Positions 1-8,346 are shown, numbered from the stretch's first letter. The stretch is 14,019 nt of DNA from JBBRHH01 sp038222915 (GCA_038222915.1 JBBRHH010000096.1:1-14019), one strand, 5' to 3'. Program-made: numbers and translations. Notes: a model not told the origin generated them from the sequence alone.

Positions 1-1971
1 CATGTTCTGATCGTGCCCCTGCATGTACCACGCATGCGCCACCTGAACCGCGGCCTCAAAGATCTGTCCGGCCTTTTCATCCACCGGATTGGGCTTCCAA
101 GCGCCCTCGGCAAGATCCCCGTCCCCATTCTGCTTCGGCCCATAAATCTGGATGAACTCTTTAAATGTCTTCGCCGCGTTCGAGTAGTCCTTCTTCAGGT
201 AATACAATTCACCAAGATAGAATCGCGACTCGCGGGACAGATCTGAAAGCGGTCCGCGCTCTTCGATCATCTTCTTGGTCAGCTGGATGGAGTTGTCCAT
301 CATCGCCGCCGTGTCCGACCGCGTGACAAGGCTCTTCATGTACTCAAGCGTTTTCTTCTCGACCGCCTTGTCTTCCTTGTGCTCGTCCAGATTCTTCTTC
401 GAGATCGAAAACAACTCGTTGTATGCACTGATCGATAGCGGCTTGTCCCCCGCCCGCTCCGCGACCTGCGCCAGGTTCTCCAGTGCTGGAATCTTGTACG
501 GGTTGGCGTCCGTTGAATCGATCTCCCGCACCTTCTGAAACGCCGTCGCCGCCTTCTTCCAATCGTCCACCGCCGCCCCTGCTGCCCGGCAGATTCCGAT
601 CTGGAGTTGGATGTAAGCATCCAGTCGCTCCTTCGCCAGAACATCCCTGGGATACTTGGCAGCGATCTTCTCATACGTGTCGGCAATCGCCCCATACCCG
701 GCCTGCTTCTTCGTCGCCTCCGTCAACTTCCGATCCGCCAGAAACACTTCCGCCTCGGCCGCAATCGACGTTCCCGGATTTGCCTTGATCTTCTCGTCGA
801 GCGTTTTCACGTCGGCGTCGCTAACACTCGGCACGGCGTCCGCTTCGCCTAGCTGCGCCTCGCAGGAAAGAATTCGTCCAAGCACATTGATCTTCGGATT
901 TTGAGCCCGCAGGAGCGAATAATACTCCAGCGCCAAACTCCATTTCTTCTGCGTGTAGTTGTATTCGCCGAGCCGAAAGTAACACTGCTGCAGGATGTCC
1001 GACTTCCGCTCCGAATCCGAATCTCTGGCCATCTTGGCGGCTTCGTCGTAGCGCTCCATCGCCTTGGGCAGATCGTTTAACTGCGTGAAGTAAACATCCG
1101 CCGACTGCAGCAGCGACTCCGCCGCCACGCCGCGATTCTGAAAGTCCTTGTTCCTCCCCACCGCGTCCAGTGCGTCGGCCGCCTTTTGATAGTCCTTCTT
1201 ATCGCGGTAGACCAAGCCGAGAATGTAGTTGGCCGCCAGCGCCTCGGGCTCCTGCGCATATCCGGCTCGCAACTGCTCGCAAAGCGAAATCGTCTTCTCG
1301 TAATTCTTCTGCGTGCGATACGCGTCCGCCGTTCGCAGCAACAGCTCCGGAATCTGTTTGCTTTTGGGAAAACGCTGCACAACATCCTGCAGCGCGTCCA
1401 ACGCCAGATCCATCTTCTCGGCCTTCAACCACAACAGTGTCAGTTTCGAAGCCGCCCCTTCCGCAAGCGTGGAATCCGGCCGCCGTTTCAGGATGTTGAA
1501 CTTGGCCGCCGCCTCCTGATACTTTTGCTGCATCGCGTAATATCCGCCGCAGAGATTCAGCACCTCTTCTTCATAGAGCCCTGCCCCCTCGCTCAGCATC
1601 TTCTCGAAGGCAGATGTCGCCAGATCGTATTTCTTGTCCGCCGCGTACAGCTTTCCGAGCGTGTAAAACGCATCCGGGCGATTCTTGAATTGTTTCTTGT
1701 CCGACTCCGTCACCGCCTTCAACTGCGCAACCGTCTGATCCACCAGCCCCAGCGCGTCGTAGGCCTTTGACAGGCGATAGTGCACTTCCACAATCTGGGC
1801 GTGATCGGGATACTTCGTTAAGAAGGCTTCGTAAACGGCGGCGGCCTTCTGCACGCTGCCAGCCCGCTCGAGGTCTTGTGCCTCCCGCAGGCTGTCCTCC
1901 GGCGTGGCGGCAGCCCGACAAATGGCCGTCGCAGCCAGCAGAAACAGCAGCGATATAACTCTCTTTGCCAT
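1..1971 (-). CDS. Secreted TPR-repeat protein, C-terminus beyond window edge
   Basis: The minus strand is open without a stop from the ATG at 1971-1969 to the window edge, giving 657 residues with the end missing. Residues 1-20 (MAKRVISLLFLLAATAICRA) form a type I signal peptide. The Cys before Arg-Ala does not make a good lipobox. The rest is helical TPR-like repeats with the YbgF/BamD flavour (Tyr-Pro or Phe-Pro at helix-pair ends: KYPD near 53-56, RFPKS near 200-204, KYPRD near 439-443). Clear repeat units lie near 28-90, 100-165, 205-275, 330-360, 425-480 and 580-612. An AGGA seven bases before the ATG, inside the end of the upstream gene, supports the start. The start lies 3 nt after the TGA of the 1452-residue TPR gene, so the two are very probably translationally coupled. 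Role is inferred: a periplasmic scaffold in a multiprotein envelope complex. No catalytic motif is visible. Confidence 0.9.
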   Translation of the reverse strand, partial: MAKRVISLLFLLAATAICRAAATPEDSLREAQDLERAGSVQKAAAVYEAFLTKYPDHAQIVEVHYRLSKAYDALGLVDQTVAQLKAVTESDKKQFKNRPDAFYTLGKLYAADKKYDLATSAFEKMLSEGAGLYEEEVLNLCGGYYAMQQKYQEAAAKFNILKRRPDSTLAEGAASKLTLLWLKAEKMDLALDALQDVVQRFPKSKQIPELLLRTADAYRTQKNYEKTISLCEQLRAGYAQEPEALAANYILGLVYRDKKDYQKAADALDAVGRNKDFQNRGVAAESLLQSADVYFTQLNDLPKAMERYDEAAKMARDSDSERKSDILQQCYFRLGEYNYTQKKWSLALEYYSLLRAQNPKINVLGRILSCEAQLGEADAVPSVSDADVKTLDEKIKANPGTSIAAEAEVFLADRKLTEATKKQAGYGAIADTYEKIAAKYPRDVLAKERLDAYIQLQIGICRAAGAAVDDWKKAATAFQKVREIDSTDANPYKIPALENLAQVAERAGDKPLSISAYNELFSISKKNLDEHKEDKAVEKKTLEYMKSLVTRSDTAAMMDNSIQLTKKMIEERGPLSDLSRESRFYLGELYYLKKDYSNAAKTFKEFIQIYGPKQNGDGDLAEGAWKPNPVDEKAGQIFEAAVQVAHAWYMQGHDQNM

Positions 1972-1974
1972 GGG

Positions 1975-4900
1975 TCAATCCTGCTTCTGTCGCTGGGTAG
2001 CCGGGCCTTGGACGTGCGCAGATTGATACAACGAATTCTTCGCCGCCAGTTCCGCGAAAGGCGAGCCAGGATATCGCTTCACAACCTGCTCAAAATACGC
2101 CAGGGCTTTCTGCGGCTTGTTCAACTCCTGCAGGCAAACCCCGAGTTGATAGGTCGCGCGTACCGCCGTCTCAGACGAATGTGAGACGACCACCAGATCT
2201 GACAAATACTCCTGTGCCTGGGCGAAGTCCTTCGCCCGTACAAACACCATGGCCCGCTGGTAAAGCGCCTCGCCCGCCAGCGCATCGTCCGGCGAATGCG
2301 CCGCCGCGGTAAACTTGGTGATCGCCGCGGATGTCCGATCTTTCTTCAAGTCGATTAATCCCGACACATAATAAACCCACGTCGCCTTCGCGGCTTCCTC
2401 CGTGGAAACGTTATTGATCTCGCTGTCCGGGTGCTTTTCATAAGCAAGGATGAATTGCTGCGCCTCGTCTGGCAGTTCCCGCTCAATCGCTTTGCCAAGC
2501 ACAAACTTCAAATGGAACGCCATCAGGCTATCCACAAACCGGCCCATTGGTTCGGCGTCCTCTTTGGACATTGCCTCATACTGTTCCAGTGCCTCTGCAG
2601 TCTTTCCCGCTCGATACAGCGAACGCGCGTATCCGTCGCGTATGGCGAGCTTCTCCTTCGCCTCCACCGAACTCTCGAGCAACACTTTGTACACGTCCGC
2701 GGCCTTGACGTAGTCGGCCAGGTCATACCGGATCGAAGCCGACTCGATCTTTAACTCACGCTTCTCAACTGCGTCCTGCGCCGTCTTTTCAAGCTCCGCC
2801 AATTTCGCCTGCACACTCCCGTAATCCTTCAAGCCCTTGTAGATGCCCAGCATCACCTTCGTCGCATCGCGCCGGCGCGAACTGTTCGGATACCGCTCCA
2901 GCAGCAGGTTGCAGCTCTCCAGGGCCTGCTCCATCATTTCATCTTTCTTAAACGCCACCGCCTGCCGGAAATAGGCCTTCTCCGCGTACTCCTTATTGAC
3001 GTTCTCAATGCGAATCCCCAAACCGGCGGAGGCTACCCCGTCGAATAGAACGTCAATCCCCGGAACGTTCTTGAACGCTGCACGATCGATCGTTCCCTCC
3101 GCTCCGGCCGCATCCACCACGACCCCAACGTGTGTATTGAGGCGGATGAAGTCCGCAAACTTTTCCAGCGTCAATCCTTCAATCGTCCCTGCGACCGGCT
3201 CTGACAACGTGTAAAGTGTTTCCGATGAGAGCCGACGCTTCAATTCCTCCTTCGAGAGTGGCTTGTCTCCCTCCTTCGGCTTGTAAATCACCAGCCGCTC
3301 TTCGGCCGACCGCGCATAATAATTCACAGCCTCCCGATACTTCTTCTCATTTTCAAATGCCCACCCCACCCAAAAGCACGCCTGCTGATAGAACTCGTTC
3401 GACGGGCTGTCAAAGACTTTCAGATACTCCTTCAGCACCGTCTTCATTTTCACATAGTCGCGCTGGTTGTAATAATTCAGCGCAACCGTGAATAAGGCCC
3501 GCTCGCCATACTTGCTGCGCGGATCGATCTTCCGCACCTTGTTAAACGCGTCCTTCGCGGCCTCGTAATACTCGGTCGCCACCTCGCGTCGGATCACCTT
3601 GAACCGCAACCCGAGCGGTTCCAACGCTCCCGCCAGCACGCGCGCACAAGACACATCTTCGCCATCGCCAAACCCTGGCGCTTTCTTGTACTCAAATGCC
3701 AGCTTTTCCTGTTTCTCGACGTCCTCCGCCCAAAGCACCCGTGTCTTCGTCAGTTCCTCCAAGCGTTGGATCACGTTGTACAGGATCGCAGTCTTCGCAT
3801 GCACACCCTTCCAGTTTCCGTAATTCTGGCCCAGCGGCTTGTAGCGTAATCCCGCCGTCCGCACGTCATAGATCTCGATCAACTGCCTGTCGGCCGCGTC
3901 AGGATCATCCTTGTCCGATGCTGATGCCTCAATCGTCGGCTTCCCATCCGTCAACCCAATATCCAGCACAAACCGATGAAACTGCGGATCAAAGATCACC
4001 GACAGCGCCTGCTCAATGGTGTACTTCCCGTCCTTCAGGCTCACCTTTTTATCCGCAAGCCAGGCATTGATTGTGTTCGGCCCCTTCGCCGTAGACCACA
4101 CAAACGGAATCTTCGACACAGTGGAAACCCGCAGCAGCGCATCCCGTGCCGATATCCCATCCCGTCCCCATTTCATCTCAATCGTCTTTGAAAAAGGCAC
4201 ATGCGTCTTCAGAACCGAATCGCCCACATCAATCGTCTCTTTCGGATAGATGTAGATCGCGTACGCACCCTGTCCTGCCTTCTGCTGCGCCTCATATCCC
4301 GCCTTCGTATACAAGCTCCCGCCCATGTGCAGAAGCCGCAGTCGATCATCGTCCGACAAATCCCGGCCACGCTCCGCCACGCCAATGTACTGCTTGGCCC
4401 CATCCACCCACTTCCCCTGTTCCACATACCATTCGGCCAGGCCAAGACTCAATTTCTGAAATCGGGGGTCGGTTCCATAATCCCCTTCCAGCTCCGCGAA
4501 CCGCTTCTCAGCCGCTTCTTTCGTCTCTTTCTTCTCCGATTTGAACATCGCTTCCAGCAATCCCAGCTCGATCCCCTTGACCATGTCCAGTTGCTTGGGA
4601 TCGATGCTCTTTTTGGCCGTCGACAGAAACTCCTCTGCCTTCTCGGCCGTCGCGCCCTTCACCAGCAGTGCCGGGTTGTCGCCACTCTTGCCGATGCTCG
4701 CCAGCTCGCACAGTCCACGTTCATAAAGCGCCTCGGCTCGCAAAGCCTTCCAGGCATCGCCTGAAAATCCGACGCCGCTATAAAGCTTCTCATCCAACAG
4801 TTGATCACACGCTGCCGCACTTGCCATATAGTTTGCGGGCCGTGTCACCGTCTTGGTTTTCTGATCCACTACCGTCGTCGAATGAAATCGAGCAAGGCTG

Positions 4901-6333
4901 ATCAGCGCCTGCGCCGCCTCCATCGTCCCTTTCTTGTCCAACGCCGTCTTCTCCCACCCCTTTCGCATGTCATCCCCACTCCCGCCCGCCGCCACCATGA
5001 TCCCCTTGTTGGCAAGAAACTCGGCCTTCTCCTTCGCCTGCTTTGCATAACTCGACAGTGGATACTTCGTCAGCAGTTGCCCCAGCGGATCGGCCGCCTT
5101 GCGATAAAACTCGTTGCTATGCGCCGCGTCCGCTTTTCCCCCCTGCTCGATGTACATGCTTCCGATGTAGAACAATGCGGTCGGAGCATAATCCGCCGAT
5201 TGGAGCGCCTTCACATAAGCCTTGTTCGCATCGTCCAACAACCCCTTCTCGCGATATGCGTCACCAAGCACCGACTGTGCCTGAAAATATCCCCGCGTAT
5301 CCGGCGACACCTTGCTGAGATATTTCTGAACCGTGTCCGGCTTCCAGTCGGCCTTGGCTTTCTCGCAGAGGCCAAGCATCAGATACATATCCGATTTAAC
5401 CGGCCCTTCCGCCACACCATCCAGAAATCCCTTCTCCGACAAGTAAGCCGCGGCAGCCGAATAGTCCTGCCGCTCATACGCCGCCTTGGCCAAAAGCAGC
5501 TTCGCCTTCAGCTTCATCTCCGCGTCATACCGCACATTTTCAAGCCACTTCACCGCGTCCTGCGGCTGTTTCTTCTCAAGACAGATCATCCCGAGTTGCA
5601 GCGCCGCGTTATCGTGCGCCTTCTCGAAACCCGCCGGAATCGGCTGTTTGTCGCGCTCCAGATCCGCAATCACCTGCCGGAAGTTGTGGACAATCTTCGC
5701 ATAGACACCCTGCGCCTTATCATCCTGCCCGATCGTGCGATAGAAATCACACAGAAGTTCATCTGCTTCCATCCCTGTCGCGTAGTCATACTTCTTGATA
5801 TCCGCGTACACGCGATCGTGCAGCGTCTCCATGTCCTTCTGCGCGTCTTTACCATCGCCGCCCCGGATGCCCATCTTGAAGACAAGCAGTTTCCCCACGT
5901 GTGCGTCGGCCGGATGCTTCGCTACGAAAGCGTCGATTAATTGCAGTGCCCCCGCTGGATCTTTCAATCGATAGGCCGAACATCCCAGCCGATACTCCGC
6001 GACGATCTTATCCGCGCCCTCGCCTAGATTCTTTGAGGCCTTTGCATAGAAATCTTTAGCGCTCTCGTAATTTCGATTGAGATAATTGCATTCCCCCAAC
6101 ATTAGAAACTGCTTTCCGCACTGCTCCTCCGGCTTGCCCTGAACCTCCTCCTTCAGCACGCGAATGGCATCGTTGTACTGTCGATTCTTGATCAGTTCCG
6201 TCGCCCGCGATCGAGGCGCATCCTGCGCAAAGGCCGTCGATACGCAGATTATCCCAAACAGGACAATGGCAGAGTTGACCTTCGATTTAATCGAGGATCG
6301 GCGACTGATTCGGCCGATCGCAGTGGGCCGCAT
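1975..6333 (-). CDS. Giant secreted TPR protein with three internal STN-like domains
   Basis: The gene encodes 1452 residues from the ATG at 6333. The frame stays open to 6438, but this ATG follows GAAAGAG at six bases and puts a signal peptide at the N-terminus: basic RRSSIKSK, a hydrophobic core near 21-34, cleavage probably after AFA at 34-36. TPR repeats fill about 41-690, with TPR_6-type ends such as KYPLSS. Residues about 717-805, 838-915 and 1049-1113 are not TPR. Each reads as a short helix, a beta strand with a 'T-x-[IV]-x-[FV]-x-W/V' core and an 'EAL-x-x-[IV]-L-x-x-x-G-L' helix, as in secretin and TonB-receptor N-terminal (STN) domains. The first is followed by QLIEIYDVR, like the 'YDV' linker after such domains in planctomycete secretion proteins. 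More TPRs lie between them and up to about 1435 (ERYPNS, KRYPGSP). It sits 3 nt upstream of the next TPR gene and 122 nt downstream of a lipoprotein gene. The likely role is an envelope-complex scaffold. TPR is certain; the STN assignment is by eye. Confidence 0.92.
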   Translation of the reverse strand: MRPTAIGRISRRSSIKSKVNSAIVLFGIICVSTAFAQDAPRSRATELIKNRQYNDAIRVLKEEVQGKPEEQCGKQFLMLGECNYLNRNYESAKDFYAKASKNLGEGADKIVAEYRLGCSAYRLKDPAGALQLIDAFVAKHPADAHVGKLLVFKMGIRGGDGKDAQKDMETLHDRVYADIKKYDYATGMEADELLCDFYRTIGQDDKAQGVYAKIVHNFRQVIADLERDKQPIPAGFEKAHDNAALQLGMICLEKKQPQDAVKWLENVRYDAEMKLKAKLLLAKAAYERQDYSAAAAYLSEKGFLDGVAEGPVKSDMYLMLGLCEKAKADWKPDTVQKYLSKVSPDTRGYFQAQSVLGDAYREKGLLDDANKAYVKALQSADYAPTALFYIGSMYIEQGGKADAAHSNEFYRKAADPLGQLLTKYPLSSYAKQAKEKAEFLANKGIMVAAGGSGDDMRKGWEKTALDKKGTMEAAQALISLARFHSTTVVDQKTKTVTRPANYMASAAACDQLLDEKLYSGVGFSGDAWKALRAEALYERGLCELASIGKSGDNPALLVKGATAEKAEEFLSTAKKSIDPKQLDMVKGIELGLLEAMFKSEKKETKEAAEKRFAELEGDYGTDPRFQKLSLGLAEWYVEQGKWVDGAKQYIGVAERGRDLSDDDRLRLLHMGGSLYTKAGYEAQQKAGQGAYAIYIYPKETIDVGDSVLKTHVPFSKTIEMKWGRDGISARDALLRVSTVSKIPFVWSTAKGPNTINAWLADKKVSLKDGKYTIEQALSVIFDPQFHRFVLDIGLTDGKPTIEASASDKDDPDAADRQLIEIYDVRTAGLRYKPLGQNYGNWKGVHAKTAILYNVIQRLEELTKTRVLWAEDVEKQEKLAFEYKKAPGFGDGEDVSCARVLAGALEPLGLRFKVIRREVATEYYEAAKDAFNKVRKIDPRSKYGERALFTVALNYYNQRDYVKMKTVLKEYLKVFDSPSNEFYQQACFWVGWAFENEKKYREAVNYYARSAEERLVIYKPKEGDKPLSKEELKRRLSSETLYTLSEPVAGTIEGLTLEKFADFIRLNTHVGVVVDAAGAEGTIDRAAFKNVPGIDVLFDGVASAGLGIRIENVNKEYAEKAYFRQAVAFKKDEMMEQALESCNLLLERYPNSSRRRDATKVMLGIYKGLKDYGSVQAKLAELEKTAQDAVEKRELKIESASIRYDLADYVKAADVYKVLLESSVEAKEKLAIRDGYARSLYRAGKTAEALEQYEAMSKEDAEPMGRFVDSLMAFHLKFVLGKAIERELPDEAQQFILAYEKHPDSEINNVSTEEAAKATWVYYVSGLIDLKKDRTSAAITKFTAAAHSPDDALAGEALYQRAMVFVRAKDFAQAQEYLSDLVVVSHSSETAVRATYQLGVCLQELNKPQKALAYFEQVVKRYPGSPFAELAAKNSLYQSAHVQGPATQRQKQD

Positions 6334-6455
6334 AAATGTCTCTTTCGCCAAGTGAGACAGCCCGCAGCGCAAGGTCTCTTGATGTGCATGCCGGGGCTCT
6401 GATCCCTTTACGCCAACCCCAATCCTTTGTTGACACAAACCGAAGATAAGGTCGG

Positions 6456-6860
6456 CTACTCTCTCACGAACTCTGCCGACCAGGCTTTCTCAAGCCGCAT
6501 CTCGTCAACCTCGCTCCATTTGGGCAGATTCGCGACGCGAACCTCGCCGTCCGGCCGAATGCTGAAGACAAGATATTCCATACGTTCAAAACGCCTCGTG
6601 CTGATGTTCTTCCCATGCCCAACGCCGTCACCGCTGATCCACGTCACGCGTACTTCGTCTGGGACTGGCCATGGCGCTGTTGGACACGTCGCAACCATTC
6701 CGGCCACAAGTGGTCCATCCGCGCCGTCCAAACGCTCGGTATTGCTCCAGGTCAGACCTGCATCCAGAAGTGCTCTGCCAGTCCCGTTGTGAAGCCCCAC
6801 ACTGACCCGCGAACAACCCGTTAGTCCCCCAATCATGACTACCAGAATAAGTCGCGACAT
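6456..6860 (-). CDS. Small putative lipoprotein of unknown function
   Basis: The gene encodes 134 residues from the ATG at 6860. A TTG 33 bases upstream is also in frame, but the ATG gives a compact lipoprotein signal: MSRLILVVMIGGLTGC, with lipobox LTGC and the acylated Cys at residue 16. The mature part is short and beta-rich. It has HNGTGRALLDAGL, then PWPVPDEVRVTW, then FSIRPDGEVRV, a layout like small envelope proteins with a single beta-sandwich domain. I do not recognise a family. It lies on the same strand as the TPR pair, 122 nt upstream of the larger one, so it may be the first gene of that operon. It is divergent from the pseudopilin gene. GAG seven bases before the ATG is a weak ribosome-binding site. 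Membrane attachment is well supported; function is unknown. Confidence 0.75.
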   Translation of the reverse strand: MSRLILVVMIGGLTGCSRVSVGLHNGTGRALLDAGLTWSNTERLDGADGPLVAGMVATCPTAPWPVPDEVRVTWISGDGVGHGKNISTRRFERMEYLVFSIRPDGEVRVANLPKWSEVDEMRLEKAWSAEFVRE

Positions 6861-6901
6861 CAAAATACTCAAAAAGCAGATTCGACACCTCAAAACCGCT
6901 C

Positions 6902-6929
6902 AAAATGTTTGCTTAAAACCAAACATCTT
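6902..6929. promoter_or_regulatory. Inverted repeat, operator candidate between divergent genes
   Basis: Two 10-base arms, 6902-6911 (AAAATGTTTG) and 6920-6929 (CAAACATCTT), match as an inverted repeat at 9 of 10 positions with an 8-base spacer. The repeat lies in the AT-rich gap between the lipoprotein and the pseudopilin and overlaps the -35 and spacer of the promoter proposed for the latter. Its size and symmetry resemble a dimeric regulator site such as the CusR/CopR box, and an OmpR-type regulator is encoded two genes downstream. A transcribed hairpin is less likely because there is no T-run. Confidence 0.5.
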
Positions 6930-6937
6930 GATAAGTT
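6909..6937 (+). promoter_or_regulatory. Candidate sigma70-type promoter for the pseudopilin operon
   Basis: TTGCTT at 6909-6914 is followed after exactly 17 bases by TAAGTT at 6932-6937, preceded by TGA, which makes an extended -10 (TGn-TAnnnT). The start of transcription would fall near 6944, leaving a leader of about 70 nt before the TTG at 7017. Both hexamers match consensus at only three positions each. The call rests on spacing, the extended -10, the position in a divergent gap and the overlapping inverted repeat. Confidence 0.4.
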
Positions 6938-7016
6938 GCTCAACGTTCGAGGGCAGAACGGACACGGCGGCGTTTAGCACCAAGGGGTCGGACTGGGAAC
7001 AGGACCATCGGCCATT

Positions 7017-7613
7017 TTGGAGGCTTTTTTTCCATTTAACGGCCTTCCCTCCAGCAGCCCATCGCGCGCGAATGTGCCATGGGTTTCTAACCGGTCTGCG
7101 CGCGGGCGGCGCGCGTTCACCCTGATCGAATTGATGGTCGTCATCGGCATCATTACCGTCCTGATGTCCCTCGCGTTGCCCCTTCTGGGCCGCGCCCAGC
7201 AAACGCAACGGACCCTGCAGTGCATTACCAACCTGCGCAATCTCGCGACCGCATTTCGACTTTATGAAACTGATTACCAGCGCTTCCCCGACGCCGCCGC
7301 AACCGCCAGCCCCTGGGAACAATCCATCGATCCCTATGTCACAAATCGCACGATTTTCCGGTGCCCTGCGGATTCCGAACTGTACGCCAATCTTGGATCC
7401 AGCTACGACTGGCGCGATTCAGCCAACTACGCCGCATCTATGGCCGGCCGCCCGCTCGGCCAGGTTCGCGGCAATCCCGTTCTCGTTTACGACTCCCTTC
7501 CAAGTTGGCATGTCACAAGCCAAATGAATATTGCGCGCCTCGACGGCTCCGCGCAGTCCATGGATTATGAAGAAGCCATGCGTGATCTTGATCAAGCCAT
7601 CGGCGATCCGTAG
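7017..7613 (+). CDS. Type II secretion/type IV pilus-like pseudopilin (H-X9-DG type)
   Basis: The gene encodes 198 residues if started at TTG 7017. Residues 30-60 hold a class III prepilin leader: basic GRR, Ala-Phe cleavage site (A33/F34), then TLIELMVVIG with Glu at mature position 5, and a hydrophobic helix ending SLALPLLGRAQ. Prepilin peptidase would cleave and methylate Phe34. The rest follows the planctomycete pseudopilin plan: helix with NLRNLATAFRLYE near 72-84, FRCPAD at 114-119, SSYDWR at 128-133, and a C-terminal histidine-to-Asp-Gly motif (H165 to D176-G177). That gap is ten residues, not the usual nine. The start is unsure: TTG 7017 has AGGA at 12 bases, while GTG 7074 would give a more usual 14-residue leader but has no ribosome-binding site. 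The gene ends 18 bases before the response regulator, so they are probably one transcript. Family is firm; the structure it joins is unknown. Confidence 0.88.
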   Translation: MEAFFPFNGLPSSSPSRANVPWVSNRSARGRRAFTLIELMVVIGIITVLMSLALPLLGRAQQTQRTLQCITNLRNLATAFRLYETDYQRFPDAAATASPWEQSIDPYVTNRTIFRCPADSELYANLGSSYDWRDSANYAASMAGRPLGQVRGNPVLVYDSLPSWHVTSQMNIARLDGSAQSMDYEEAMRDLDQAIGDP

Positions 7614-7631
7614 GCAGTTAAAGGAACCATC

Positions 7632-8306
7632 ATGCGACTCCTCGTAGCTGAAGACCATCCCACCCTTGCCCGCTCCCTCGCCGACGGCCTGCGCGAAGAG
7701 GGTTACGCCGTCGATTTGACGTTCGACGGTGAAGAGGCCCTCCACCTTGCGACAGTCACGCAGTATGACGGAATCGTCCTCGACATGATGCTTCCCAAGC
7801 GCGACGGCTGGGCCATTCTCAGCACGCTTCGCAAAGCCGGCTCAAAAACTCCCGTGCTATGCCTCACCGCCCGTGAAGGCGTCGGCGATCGTGTTCGCGG
7901 CCTAGACCTCGGCGCAGACGACTATCTCATCAAGCCTTTCAATTGGGACGAACTCCTGGCGCGCGTTCGAGCCATCGTTCGCCGTGGCCACGGTCAGAAA
8001 GCGTCAACGATTACCATCGAAGACCTCGAAATTGATCTCGTAAAAAAGACCGTCAAACGTGCTGACCAGAGCATCGAGCTCAGCGCCCGCGAATTTTCCC
8101 TCCTCGAATATCTCGCGCATCGCCAGGGACATGTAGTATCGCGGACCGACATCTGGGAACACCTCTACGACCAGCACGATGAAGCCACCAGCAACGTCGT
8201 CGATGTCTACATCGGTTACCTCCGAAACAAGATCGACAAGCTGCACAATCGGAAACTGATTCAAACCCGCCGAGGTCTCGGCTACGTCTTGGGAGTCGAA
8301 TCGTGA
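7632..8306 (+). CDS. OmpR/PhoB-family two-component response regulator
   Basis: The gene encodes 224 residues. The receiver domain (about 2-115) has every key residue: acidic pocket E7/D8, phosphoacceptor D51 in VLDMMLP, T79 in CLTAR and K101 in LIKPF. The C-terminal winged-helix DNA-binding domain (about 127-222) shows LSAREFSLLEYLAHRQGHVVSR, the recognition-helix stretch NVVDVYIGYLRNKID and the closing wing RRGLGYVL. The sequence is closest in style to the CusR/CopR/QseB branch. The start is set by AAGGA six bases before the ATG. It follows the pseudopilin by 18 bases and precedes the kinase by 40 bases, so the kinase is its likely partner. Direct regulation of its own operon is an inference from the inverted repeat upstream of the pseudopilin. 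Confidence 0.95.
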   Translation: MRLLVAEDHPTLARSLADGLREEGYAVDLTFDGEEALHLATVTQYDGIVLDMMLPKRDGWAILSTLRKAGSKTPVLCLTAREGVGDRVRGLDLGADDYLIKPFNWDELLARVRAIVRRGHGQKASTITIEDLEIDLVKKTVKRADQSIELSAREFSLLEYLAHRQGHVVSRTDIWEHLYDQHDEATSNVVDVYIGYLRNKIDKLHNRKLIQTRRGLGYVLGVES

Positions 8307-8346
8307 AGGAGAACCACCCGAGAACCTGGAGCCAGGATTCGAAGCA

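Noticed and set aside
1186..1770. 194-codon plus-strand open frame opposite the second TPR gene
   Set aside because: The minus frame is continuously open with signal peptide and TPR repeats. The plus frame has Arg/Gln/Leu-biased shadow composition.
4801..5940. 379-codon open frame on the plus strand, antisense to the giant TPR gene
   Set aside because: It lies wholly inside the certain TPR gene, is extremely rich in Arg, Leu and His, and shows no domain or ribosome-binding site. It is a shadow of GC-rich coding on the other strand.
6334..6438. N-terminal extension of the giant TPR protein by 35 residues
   Set aside because: The extension would bury the signal peptide, has no ribosome-binding site, and the ATG at 6333 has GAAAGAG at good spacing.
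7419..7745. 108-codon minus-strand open frame across the pseudopilin and regulator start
   Set aside because: It spans the junction of two certain plus-strand genes and shows no domain.
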